64,000 nucleotides of DNA from Photobacterium kagoshimensis. GTDB lineage: Bacteria; Pseudomonadota; Gammaproteobacteria; Enterobacterales; Vibrionaceae. Of this stretch, positions 1 through 7,989 are shown piece by piece. A program made the translations under genes and the position numbers. The notes beneath the pieces are model-generated. The model ran no database searches, was not told where the DNA came from, and saw only the letters and a list, made by a program, of their open reading frames with translations. Position 1 is the stretch's first letter. Every line of letters begins with the position of its first letter. Where the stretch lies: NCBI RefSeq assembly GCF_050337045.1, contig NZ_JAKJSO010000008.1, forward strand, positions 372,001 to 436,000. Direction: 5' to 3'.

Positions 1-90
1 CCCCTGGCGCAAGCCTTTTCGCTGTTCGCGAATACTCGCTATCCCCGACGAAGTTTAAACGAATTTGTTTGATAAAAATGGAGACTCATC

Positions 91-1749
91 ATGAGTGATA
101 TTGCACTATCGATCAGCATTCTTGCGCTGGTTGCTGTGCTGGGCTTATGGATTGGGAACTGGAAAGTCTATGGTGTTGGTTTAGGGATAGGCGGTGTGCT
201 GTTTGGCGGCATTTTCGTTGGTCACTTTACTGATGCATGGGGCATCGGTCTCGATTCACATACCCTGCACTTCATCCAAGAGTTTGGCCTGATCCTGTTC
301 GTTTACACTATCGGTATCCAAGTCGGGCCTGGTTTCTTTGCCTCACTAAGAAGCTCAGGATTAAAACTCAATGGCTTCGCTGCGTTAATTGTCATTATTG
401 GCTGCCTTGTTGCTATTGTGCTGCATAAGCTCTTTGACGTGCCTTTACCTATCATTCTCGGGGTCTTCTCTGGTGCGGTAACTAACACACCATCATTAGG
501 TGCTGGGCAGCAAATACTCAGCGAACTGGGCGCACAAGAAAACATGCTGGATTTAACCGGCATGGGCTATGCCGTAGCCTACCCGTTTGGGATTTGTGGC
601 ATCTTGCTGACAATGTGGCTACTTCGATTAGCTTTTCGTGTCGATATAGATAAAGAAGCCGAAGAATTTGAAGCCAATAATGGTCAGAGAAAACAGAGCC
701 TTCATACCATTAATGTTGCCGTAAAAAATACCAACTTAAGCGGGCTAATGCTAAAAGATGTACCGGCCCTCACCGATGGTGACATTGTCTGTTCTCGATT
801 AAAGCGCGGCGAGCAACTTTACGTTCCTCGGCCAGAATCAACGATTGAAGTTAACGACTTACTGCACTTGGTTGGTGAAAAACATGCACTAAGAAAAGCA
901 CTATTAGTTATTGGTGAAGAAGTTGATGCATCCCTTTCGACTCGGGGAACCGAGCTTCGCGTTCAGCGACTTGTTGTCACCAATGAAATCGTACTGGGTA
1001 AAAAAATACACGACTTAGAATTAAAAGAAAAATACGATGTAGTTGTTTCGCGCCTTAACCGTGCCGGTGTCGAACTAGTTCCCACCAGCCAAACGACCCT
1101 ACAGTTTGGTGATATCCTTAATTTAGTCGGTCGACACGAAGCCATAGAAGCAGTCAGCGGCATTGTGGGTAATGCCCATCAAAAACTGCAACAAGTTCAA
1201 ATGCTACCTGTTTTCATCGGTATAGGCTTAGGTGTGTTACTGGGGTCTATCCCTTTCTACCTACCAGGCTTTCCTGCTGCAATAAAATTAGGGCTTGCTG
1301 GCGGTCCATTGATCGTTGCACTCGTCCTTGCTCGCGTCGGCAGTATAGGCAAACTATATTGGTTCATGCCGCCTAGTGCTAACTTAGCCTTACGTGAGAT
1401 TGGGATTGTGCTCTTTCTCGCTGTTGTCGGTTTAAAATCTGGCGGTGGCTTTGTCGAAACACTGGTCAATGGTGATGGGCTCAGTTGGATGGGGTACGGA
1501 ATGGTGATCACCTTAATTCCATTAATCTCTGTTGGTATTCTGGCTCGCTTAGTTGGCCAACTAAATTACCTAACAATCTGCGGCATGTTGGCGGGGTCTA
1601 TGACCGATCCACCAGCGCTTGCTTTTGCTAATAATATCCACAGTACCAGTGGCGCTGCGGCACTCTCTTATGCAACTGTATACCCACTAGTAATGTGCTT
1701 ACGTATTTTATCTCCGCAGATCCTCGCTCTGCTTCTTTGGACGATCTAG
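91..1749 (+). CDS. yidE: YidE-family putative transporter (AAE family)
   Basis: A 552-residue inner-membrane protein that closely resembles E. coli YidE (553 aa) along its whole length. It has about five hydrophobic helices in each half, separated by two cytosolic TrkA-C-like domains at about residues 200-290 and 290-375. The family belongs to the aspartate:alanine exchanger (AAE) group, but the substrate of YidE is not established. Signature stretches include SGAVTNTPSLGAGQQ in the first half and AGSMTDPPALAFANN in the second, which look like the paired repeats of this fold. The ATG follows a GGAG at suitable spacing. The 90 bases before it hold no recognisable gene. It appears monocistronic, ending at a hairpin terminator. 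Confidence 0.93.
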   Translation: MSDIALSISILALVAVLGLWIGNWKVYGVGLGIGGVLFGGIFVGHFTDAWGIGLDSHTLHFIQEFGLILFVYTIGIQVGPGFFASLRSSGLKLNGFAALIVIIGCLVAIVLHKLFDVPLPIILGVFSGAVTNTPSLGAGQQILSELGAQENMLDLTGMGYAVAYPFGICGILLTMWLLRLAFRVDIDKEAEEFEANNGQRKQSLHTINVAVKNTNLSGLMLKDVPALTDGDIVCSRLKRGEQLYVPRPESTIEVNDLLHLVGEKHALRKALLVIGEEVDASLSTRGTELRVQRLVVTNEIVLGKKIHDLELKEKYDVVVSRLNRAGVELVPTSQTTLQFGDILNLVGRHEAIEAVSGIVGNAHQKLQQVQMLPVFIGIGLGVLLGSIPFYLPGFPAAIKLGLAGGPLIVALVLARVGSIGKLYWFMPPSANLALREIGIVLFLAVVGLKSGGGFVETLVNGDGLSWMGYGMVITLIPLISVGILARLVGQLNYLTICGMLAGSMTDPPALAFANNIHSTSGAAALSYATVYPLVMCLRILSPQILALLLWTI

Positions 1750-1770
1750 CGCTAAAAATGTGACCAAGCT

Positions 1771-1803
1771 CGGCCAGTGCCTAGATAACTGGCCGTCTTT
1801 GTT
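1771..1803 (+). terminator. Intrinsic terminator after yidE
   Basis: Perfect 8-bp inverted repeat CGGCCAGT / ACTGGCCG with a 9-nt loop, followed by a short T-rich run, 20 bases after the yidE stop. Confidence 0.7.
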
Positions 1804-1959
1804 ACACAAACACTCATCCCACCAGTCAATTCACCTCATCAAACTCACAAAAACAAAACAACATACTATAAAGCAAAGTATTTTTATGACGATATAGATA
1901 CCAGGAATGCATTTTTCATTCCTATAAGGATCATAAATACTATAATTAGGCGTGTTGTT

Positions 1960-3648
1960 ATGAAGAAATTGAAGTTAAAGAGCAAACTTTTATTGCTCAG
2001 TTTACTCCCTCTATTTGTCACCTTGGCAGTAGCTATTGGGTTAATCGTAACGTTAGAACAAAATGCATTAAATGAAGAAGTGGTCCACTATCAAGACCGA
2101 CTTATTTCAGAAAGAAAATTTCAACTTGAAGATGCCACAACGATCATCAAGCACTCTGTAGACAACATACTTCAAACCACACCAAACAAAGCAGAAGCAA
2201 TTGGTGAAATCCGCAAGCTTCTCTCTCCTATCCGCTTTGCCGATGAAGACTCAGGTTATTTTTTCATCTATGACATGAAAGGCACCAATATTGTGCATTC
2301 AACGGCACCCAACAAGCACGGCTCTAATAGTATTAATGCCCGTGATGTAAATGGTGTTGCTTATATTCAGGATTTAATTAGCGCGTCACGTAATGGCGGT
2401 GGTTTTGTTGAATATAGCTACCCTAAAACAGCAAATGGACAGCCACAACCAAAACTCAGCTATGCTGCAGGCGTAAATAGCGGCAACTGGTTTATTGGCA
2501 CCGGCTTATACATTGATGATATTGCAGAGGAAGTCGCAACCTACCGCGCAACGGCTGAACTCGCCATGCAGCAGCGATTTGAACTGGTGCTAATCAGCTC
2601 AGTGATCCTTGCTATTATTACCATTATTTTAGTGCTGTTTAGTGCCAACCGTATCACCACTCCAGTACAGAATATGGTTGATACCTTAAATGACATTGCC
2701 GATGGTGAAGGCGATTTAACCCGTCGCCTCAACGTTCAAGGTGAAGACGAAATTGCAGATCTTGCCAATGCCTTCAATCGTTTTGTCGCCAAGTTACAAA
2801 CCATCATCAAGCAAGTTTCTGATGTAACGGAAAATGTTGGTCGTGCCGCAGGTAGTATTCACCAACAAACACAGGGACTCACTAAGCAACTTCACGATCA
2901 TAATAATGAAACGGAACAAGTTGTTACTGCTGTAACTGAAATGAGTTCTGCTGCAAGCGAAGTCGCTATTAATGCCAATGAAGTGGCGAACGCTACTAGC
3001 AATGCAAGCCAAGATTCACAGCTTGCACAGCAACGTGTTGATACCTCAGTTGCTTCAATAACAGCATTGGTCGATGAAGTTGACCAAGCAGCAAAACACA
3101 TTGATTCGCTTAACCAACAATCTCAGAAAATTGATAATGTATTGAAAGTTATCGGTGAAATTGCAGAACAAACTAACCTTCTTGCGCTCAATGCAGCCAT
3201 TGAAGCAGCACGTGCTGGTGAACAAGGTCGAGGCTTTGCCGTCGTAGCAGACGAGGTGCGTGGCCTTGCAAGTCGTACCCAAACAAGTACTCAAGAAATC
3301 AAAGAGATGCTTGATGAGTTGCACTCTCTGGTTGCTCATGCCGTAAGCTCAATGGACCATAGCCAAAATACATGTACCGAAGCCGTTGGTGCCGCCAATT
3401 CAATTACTGAGAGCCTATCTTCGGTTACGGGTGCAGTTGAAGCCATTAACGATATGACCAGCCAAATTGCGACCGCAGCAACTGAACAAAGCTCAGTCAC
3501 AGATGAGATCAACCGTAATATGATTTCTATCCAAGACATCGTCAGCCACCTTATCCAGTCGAATAACGATTCAGAGCATGTGGTGTCTGAACTCAACGAA
3601 GCTGGTACAGAGCTGAAACAACTGGTGGGGCAATTTAAAACAAGTTAA
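1960..3648 (+). CDS. Methyl-accepting chemotaxis protein with Cache sensor
   Basis: A 562-residue transmembrane chemoreceptor. Order of parts: basic N-terminus and TM1 (about 8-30), a periplasmic single-Cache-type domain (about 35-190, with the typical SGYFFIYDMKGTNIVH stretch and the closing WFIGTGLYIDDI), TM2 (about 205-226), HAMP (about 227-280) and a long coiled-coil signalling domain. The hairpin tip EIAEQTNLLALNAAIEAARAG is followed by GRGFAVVADEVRGLA, the contact site for CheA/CheW. The ligand cannot be told from the sequence; Cache domains of this kind often bind small organic acids or amines. No CheB/CheR pentapeptide is seen at the C-terminus. It stands alone between two terminators. 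Confidence 0.93.
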   Translation: MKKLKLKSKLLLLSLLPLFVTLAVAIGLIVTLEQNALNEEVVHYQDRLISERKFQLEDATTIIKHSVDNILQTTPNKAEAIGEIRKLLSPIRFADEDSGYFFIYDMKGTNIVHSTAPNKHGSNSINARDVNGVAYIQDLISASRNGGGFVEYSYPKTANGQPQPKLSYAAGVNSGNWFIGTGLYIDDIAEEVATYRATAELAMQQRFELVLISSVILAIITIILVLFSANRITTPVQNMVDTLNDIADGEGDLTRRLNVQGEDEIADLANAFNRFVAKLQTIIKQVSDVTENVGRAAGSIHQQTQGLTKQLHDHNNETEQVVTAVTEMSSAASEVAINANEVANATSNASQDSQLAQQRVDTSVASITALVDEVDQAAKHIDSLNQQSQKIDNVLKVIGEIAEQTNLLALNAAIEAARAGEQGRGFAVVADEVRGLASRTQTSTQEIKEMLDELHSLVAHAVSSMDHSQNTCTEAVGAANSITESLSSVTGAVEAINDMTSQIATAATEQSSVTDEINRNMISIQDIVSHLIQSNNDSEHVVSELNEAGTELKQLVGQFKTS

Positions 3649-3673
3649 CTACGACTACATCCTATAGCAGCAT

Positions 3674-3706
3674 AAAAAATGGCAACGCACTCGCGTTGCC
3701 ATTTTT
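3674..3706. terminator. Bidirectional terminator between the MCP gene and btuD
   Basis: AAAAATGGCAACGC / GCGTTGCCATTTTT inverted repeat with a 4-nt loop and T-runs in both directions. It can serve the plus-strand MCP gene and the minus-strand btuCD genes. Confidence 0.85.
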
Positions 3707-3729
3707 ATAATAAAGGGAGATACAAACGA

Positions 3730-4494
3730 CTAATCATTAAACAGCAAGCAACTCCGCCCTTCAATCTCAATGCGTTGCACATTAGTCGCAAAAATATCGG
3801 TTAACCGCTCGGCTGTCATTACCTCATCTGGCGTGCCTTTCGCAACGCATGAACCGTTATTAAGTAAAATAACCTGATCAGCTTCGGTCAGCGTACGATT
3901 AAGATCGTGATTCGCCATAATCACAGCAATTCCTTGCTGCGCAATTTTCTTAACTAACCGATACATAGCCGCTTCCTGGCCTATATCCAGCGCAGCGGCA
4001 GGTTCGTCTAATAATAATAGCTTTGCATCAGGATTGATGGCGGGCCATACCTGTAGGCATGCAGCCGCTAAGCGTACACGTTGCCACTCGCCACCCGATA
4101 ACTGCTGAATATTTCGGTTCAGCTTATCGTTGATCCCCAACGCAGCACAGATTTCATCAACCGCAGCTTGCAGCTGTGTTTTGCTTACACTGACTAAAGC
4201 TGACGTTGCCAATGCCAAGTAATGATACACAGCAACAGAGAATGCGGGACGATCTTGCTGCGATAAATAGCAACGACGCTGTGCTAATGATGGGTAGTCG
4301 TAACGAGTAATATTTTCCCCAAGAAATTGAATATTGCCATCGGCTGAAAAAAGTCCAGATAGCAATGAAATCGCCGTACTTTTACCACTCCCATTCGGGC
4401 CTATAAGGTGCAAAATTTCACCTGCATCCAATGAAAAAGAGACAGGCAATAGCCGAGGCGGCATAGCAAGATTATTCGCACTGATAATGTTCAT
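3730..4494 (-). CDS. btuD: Vitamin B12 ABC transporter ATP-binding protein BtuD
   Basis: A 254-residue ABC ATPase. Walker A is GPNGSGKST (about residues 33-41), the signature is LSGGEWQRVRLA as in E. coli BtuD, and Walker B is LLLLDEPAAALD, followed by the H-loop in ANHDLNRT. It powers uptake of cobalamin through BtuC from the periplasmic protein BtuF, which is not in this window. It lies 8 bases after btuC on the same strand, so the two are cotranscribed. No cobalamin riboswitch is visible upstream of btuC. A ferric-siderophore importer is the main alternative, but the signature region and the pairing with a BtuC-like permease favour B12. Confidence 0.9.
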   Translation of the reverse strand: MNIISANNLAMPPRLLPVSFSLDAGEILHLIGPNGSGKSTAISLLSGLFSADGNIQFLGENITRYDYPSLAQRRCYLSQQDRPAFSVAVYHYLALATSALVSVSKTQLQAAVDEICAALGINDKLNRNIQQLSGGEWQRVRLAAACLQVWPAINPDAKLLLLDEPAAALDIGQEAAMYRLVKKIAQQGIAVIMANHDLNRTLTEADQVILLNNGSCVAKGTPDEVMTAERLTDIFATNVQRIEIEGRSCLLFND

Positions 4495-4502
4495 AGCTTC
4501 AC

Positions 4503-5495
4503 TTAATCAATATGGGAGCGGAGCAGCATCCAAACAAAAATGGGCGCACCAATCGTCGTTGTCACCACACCAACGGGCAATTCTGCCGACGATAAAGCAA
4601 TCCGTGAGATCGTATCAGCAAAGGCCAACAACAAAGCGCCACTTATCGCGGAGAGCGGAAGTAAATAGCGATTTTCTGTACCAAGCGCTAATCGCAACAA
4701 ATGCGGAACCACAAGCCCAATGAAGCCAATAATCCCACCTAAGGCTACCGATGCTCCAACTAATAACGACACAACCATGATTAACTTCCAGCGCAGTTTT
4801 ACAACGTCTAAACCTAACTGCTTCGCATGCACTTCGCCCAGCATTAATACGTCAAGTTGTTTACCACGCGTACATAACCAAAGTAACACAGGCGCAACCA
4901 ATACCCCGATAGATAGCTGTGACCAACTGACACCGCCAACACTGCCCATTAGCCAATACATGAGCTGACGTAAACTCAGATCGGTACTAAAGTAGAAGGC
5001 CCAAGTCACCACCGCGCCCGATAGAATACCAAGTGCCACCCCAATCAGTAGTAACTTCGCTGTCGACACTCGCCCCCCACGTGATAACCCAACAAGGATC
5101 AAAGTAAATGTGAGCGCCCCAAACATTGCCGCACTCATTGTCATGGCGGCACTCGGATCAACGGGCACAAAAAAGAGCAATAAAACAAGCGCGAGACTCG
5201 CACCACCGGAAATGCCTAACACACCAGGTTCTGCCAGTGGGTTACCTAATAATACTTGTAATACCGCACCAGAGGATGCCAGTGCTGCACCTATCATTAA
5301 GGCTGCAATTAAGCGAGGGTAGCGCAGCTGATACAGCAATTGCGCTTCGAGTTCGCCATCTGGTGACCAAGGTAATATCCAAAGTTCGCCCACAGATAAA
5401 GCAAAAAAAGAAACAAGTAAAAGAAGCGAGATAATAACAAAGCTACACGCTTTCCAACGTAATTGTTGGCGGTGAATAAGATCGTTAAGCTGCAT
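4503..5495 (-). CDS. btuC: Vitamin B12 ABC transporter permease BtuC
   Basis: A polytopic permease of the FecCD/BtuC family with about ten transmembrane helices. Conserved stretches shared with E. coli BtuC include GAALASSGAVLQ, NPLAEPGVLGISGGA, the coupling region GFIGLVVPHLLRL and the C-terminal SSAELPVGVVTTTIGAP. The first in-frame ATG that gives the family length (330 aa; E. coli 326) was chosen. A TTG eleven codons upstream is possible, and neither has a strong ribosome-binding site. It is first in the two-gene btuC-btuD unit and follows the astE terminator. Confidence 0.9.
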   Translation of the reverse strand: MQLNDLIHRQQLRWKACSFVIISLLLLVSFFALSVGELWILPWSPDGELEAQLLYQLRYPRLIAALMIGAALASSGAVLQVLLGNPLAEPGVLGISGGASLALVLLLFFVPVDPSAAMTMSAAMFGALTFTLILVGLSRGGRVSTAKLLLIGVALGILSGAVVTWAFYFSTDLSLRQLMYWLMGSVGGVSWSQLSIGVLVAPVLLWLCTRGKQLDVLMLGEVHAKQLGLDVVKLRWKLIMVVSLLVGASVALGGIIGFIGLVVPHLLRLALGTENRYLLPLSAISGALLLAFADTISRIALSSAELPVGVVTTTIGAPIFVWMLLRSHID

Positions 5496-5548
5496 GGGCC
5501 GATGTGTAATTAAATGATGGCGTAACAATACAATTAAAGCCGCACAAT

Positions 5549-5575
5549 GAAAAGCATGAGCTAAGCACTCATGCT
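5549..5575 (-). terminator. Terminator after astE
   Basis: AGCATGAG / CTCATGCT inverted repeat with a 7-nt loop and TTTT on the minus strand, between the end of astE and the start of btuC. Confidence 0.7.
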
Positions 5576-5681
5576 ATCAAGATGTTACGCGGAATATTAT
5601 CGAAGCAACCTATTGGGCTATAGCAGTTTATTGAGTAAACGCACATTTATTTAGGCTACCAAGATAACTTGCTTATGCGAT

Positions 5682-6740
5682 TTAAATAACTTGAATTTGC
5701 CCTTCTGCTACAACATCAGTTTGTTGCACTAATAGGCAGGCTCGCTGTCCAATCGCCACATTAGGATTAGGGAAAACCACCGCTTCTCCTCCTTCTAATG
5801 AAAAGTACTTTTTGTCTTGGTCTTGCCCTAACAAACAGCCTTGTTCAAAGAAAGTAAAGTTGGCTTGCGAAGCAGGAAAGCTAAATTGAAAATCATCTGT
5901 TTCTTTGGTCAAGGTTCGTGTCACTTTATACACGACAAGCTTATCACCTTGCCAATCATACGCTTGATCATAGTGATGTAATAACTCCCGTAATGCGGTA
6001 TCAAACGGTAAAAGGCGCTCAAGTTCATTCTCACCGATCTTAGCAACCCGCCCCAACTCCATTGTCAACGCTTGTGCGCCATGTTTAGCTGCGCTATACC
6101 AACTAAAGGTCGGTGAATCGGTACGAGAAAGTAACACGGCTTCCACTTTCGCCTGCTCTAAAAAGGCAAATAGCGCATTACTGCGTGTTGGACAAGTACT
6201 ATGAGGACTAACGGCAAACGTATAATGAGTAGAGTCACGAATCGCGCTGTGTAGGTCTAAATGCCAACGTAATAAATTCTCCTCTTTAGGGTTAAGCATA
6301 TCGCCCCCCTGATAAAAGAGATCAACTTCCTGCTGAAGGACATTGGCAGTTTCACGATCGATATTTGTCGGCTCGTTATGGCTCGCAAACAAACGGTTCA
6401 TGTTCTCGGTAATAAAGCGCGTATGTGCCAATGTAGCGGTTGGATGTGCAATAATAAATAAAAGACGATGAACAGGCTTAAAATCCCCTTTCAATATTTC
6501 TTTACTCAATTGATCAAGTAGCTCTATTGGTCCCGTTTCATCACCATGTACCCCTGAAGAGACAACAATGCTTTTAGTTGTCGGTGACGTTACTGTAGGC
6601 TCAATCTTTAATACACCTCGGGCACGTAATTGAAACGAAATCCCGGATTGTAGCTGCCACTCGCCACCAACAAACTCACTATCTACATCAAGCGTCGCAG
6701 ATAAAAACTCTCCAGCTTTGACACGATCCAGTGATGACAT
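5682..6740 (-). CDS. astE: Succinylglutamate desuccinylase AstE
   Basis: A zinc-dependent hydrolase that removes succinate from N-succinylglutamate, the last step of the arginine succinyltransferase (AST) catabolic pathway. The M14/aspartoacylase fold is shown by VVSSGVHGDETGPIE (zinc His and Glu), WHLDLHSAIR (third zinc ligand) and LTMELGRV (catalytic Glu). The chosen ATG has a perfect AAGGAGG six bases upstream; a TTG two codons earlier is less likely. 352 aa, close to the family norm. The other ast genes are not in this window, so astE is unlinked here. It is transcribed away from the next gene, ihfA, by a separate promoter. Confidence 0.92.
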   Translation of the reverse strand: MSSLDRVKAGEFLSATLDVDSEFVGGEWQLQSGISFQLRARGVLKIEPTVTSPTTKSIVVSSGVHGDETGPIELLDQLSKEILKGDFKPVHRLLFIIAHPTATLAHTRFITENMNRLFASHNEPTNIDRETANVLQQEVDLFYQGGDMLNPKEENLLRWHLDLHSAIRDSTHYTFAVSPHSTCPTRSNALFAFLEQAKVEAVLLSRTDSPTFSWYSAAKHGAQALTMELGRVAKIGENELERLLPFDTALRELLHHYDQAYDWQGDKLVVYKVTRTLTKETDDFQFSFPASQANFTFFEQGCLLGQDQDKKYFSLEGGEAVVFPNPNVAIGQRACLLVQQTDVVAEGQIQVI

Positions 6741-6933
6741 CGACAACCTCCTTGTTTATTCGACATATCATAGATATCGAGATTACAAGAATGTTAAACA
6801 AGAGTAAACAAACGCAACATTAAGATGTGAGTATAACTCGCCCATCAACTATCAAACTATTCTTGCGAGGGAATTAACGAAATGAGTATTACAGACAGAG
6901 GTGGTCAAGGTGGTAGATGGCATTTTTTAAGCA

Positions 6934-6970
6934 AAAGAAAACCCAAACGAATCTTGATGTTCGTTTGGGT
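6934..6970 (-). terminator. Terminator after ihfA
   Basis: ACCCAAACGA / TCGTTTGGGT perfect 10-bp inverted repeat with a T-rich run on the minus strand, shortly after the ihfA stop. Confidence 0.8.
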
Positions 6971-6996
6971 TACTCAATGTTCATCGCTAAAAGCTG

Positions 6997-7293
6997 TTAT
7001 TTTTCGATCTCGATATTTTCAACTCGAGCTTTTAGTTTTTGGCCAGGACGGAAAGTCACTACACGACGCGCAGAAATTGGAATATCTTCACCCGTTTTTG
7101 GATTTCGTCCCGGACGTTGGTTTTTATCACGAAGGTCGAAATTACCGAATCCAGATAACTTCACTTGCTCGCCGTTTTCTAGTGCTTTTCTGATTTCTTC
7201 AAAAAAGACTTCCACCGTATCCTTGGCGTCCCGTTTGCTTAATCCCACATTTTCAAACAGGTTCTCAGCCAAATCGGCTTTTGTGAGCGCCAT
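6997..7293 (-). CDS. ihfA: Integration host factor subunit alpha
   Basis: A 98-residue HU/IHF-family DNA-bending protein that pairs with IhfB. It starts MALTKADLAENLFE and carries the DNA-binding arm GRNPKTGEDIPISARRVVTFRPGQ. The frame stays open for 51 codons upstream, but the conserved start and a GAGGGAG ribosome-binding site at normal spacing fix the ATG used here. It is the last gene of the classical thrS-infC-rpmI-rplT-pheST-ihfA neighbourhood. An unusually long gap of about 700 bases and a terminator separate it from pheT, so it probably has its own promoter. Confidence 0.96.
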   Translation of the reverse strand: MALTKADLAENLFENVGLSKRDAKDTVEVFFEEIRKALENGEQVKLSGFGNFDLRDKNQRPGRNPKTGEDIPISARRVVTFRPGQKLKARVENIEIEK

Positions 7294-7910
7294 AGATAAC
7301 TCCCTCAAGACTAAGTTGAATGGATAGCGTACACAACATAAGTTACGTACCACTGTTAATGGGTTTGCTGGCCTGAAACCAAAACAAACTGCGTATACCC
7401 TCAAATGCAATTTGCAACGGTCTAGCTCAAGCTCAACTGTAGTCAAGTTTAAGCCAACTTGCTGATTTCCGCCAACTTTTTTAACTATGCAAACGTAAAA
7501 ATAATCGACAAGGTCACGAAATAATGCTTGATTTCGATACGCTCGCTCATGCTTATCAAGGCCATTAACCGAGAATAAACACTATATTATCAGCAACATA
7601 CAGAATTATCAGCCACTTTATGAACAAGAAATAGCAAAAATAACCAACTATCAAGCTGTTAGAGAATTTGGGAAACAGATCAAAAAAATATTCTAATTTT
7701 TAGCTGTATTTCGAAAACAAAGACTTATCTAGTCAGCTAATGTCACGTAATTTAGTGCCAATATACAAGATGAATTTATGAATTGCCTTCTTGTTCAGGC
7801 AACTCACATCATATTCCCCAGGCGAATACACAAAGCAAAAAACCTCTCCCAAGCCGCCTTCACCCCGAAACAGAACCAAATTGTATTCTAATAAAGTAAA
7901 TTCAGCGTAT
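7294..7910. other. Long intergenic stretch between pheT and ihfA
   Basis: No convincing gene on either strand. The only structure I see is a small hairpin TTGCCT / AGGCAA at 7783-7802. The ihfA promoter should lie here, probably in the AT-rich part nearest ihfA, but I cannot place it with confidence. Confidence 0.5.
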
Positions 7911-7940
7911 AAAAAAGGGTGACTTATAACAAGTCACCCT
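7911..7940 (-). terminator. Terminator after pheT
   Basis: AGGGTGACTT / AAGTCACCCT perfect 10-bp inverted repeat, with a T-run on the minus strand. Confidence 0.85.
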
Positions 7941-7989
7941 CTATCTATTAGCTTACTTAGACTCGCTTTCGAAAGCCTAGTATTCCGTA

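Noticed and set aside
5496..5681. Cobalamin riboswitch before btuC
   Set aside because: The region is short and lacks the B12 box; it holds only the astE terminator.
6882..7193. Plus-strand frame of 103 codons opposite ihfA
   Set aside because: It starts with a fair ribosome site, but it runs through the ihfA terminator and then antisense to ihfA; the protein resembles nothing I know.
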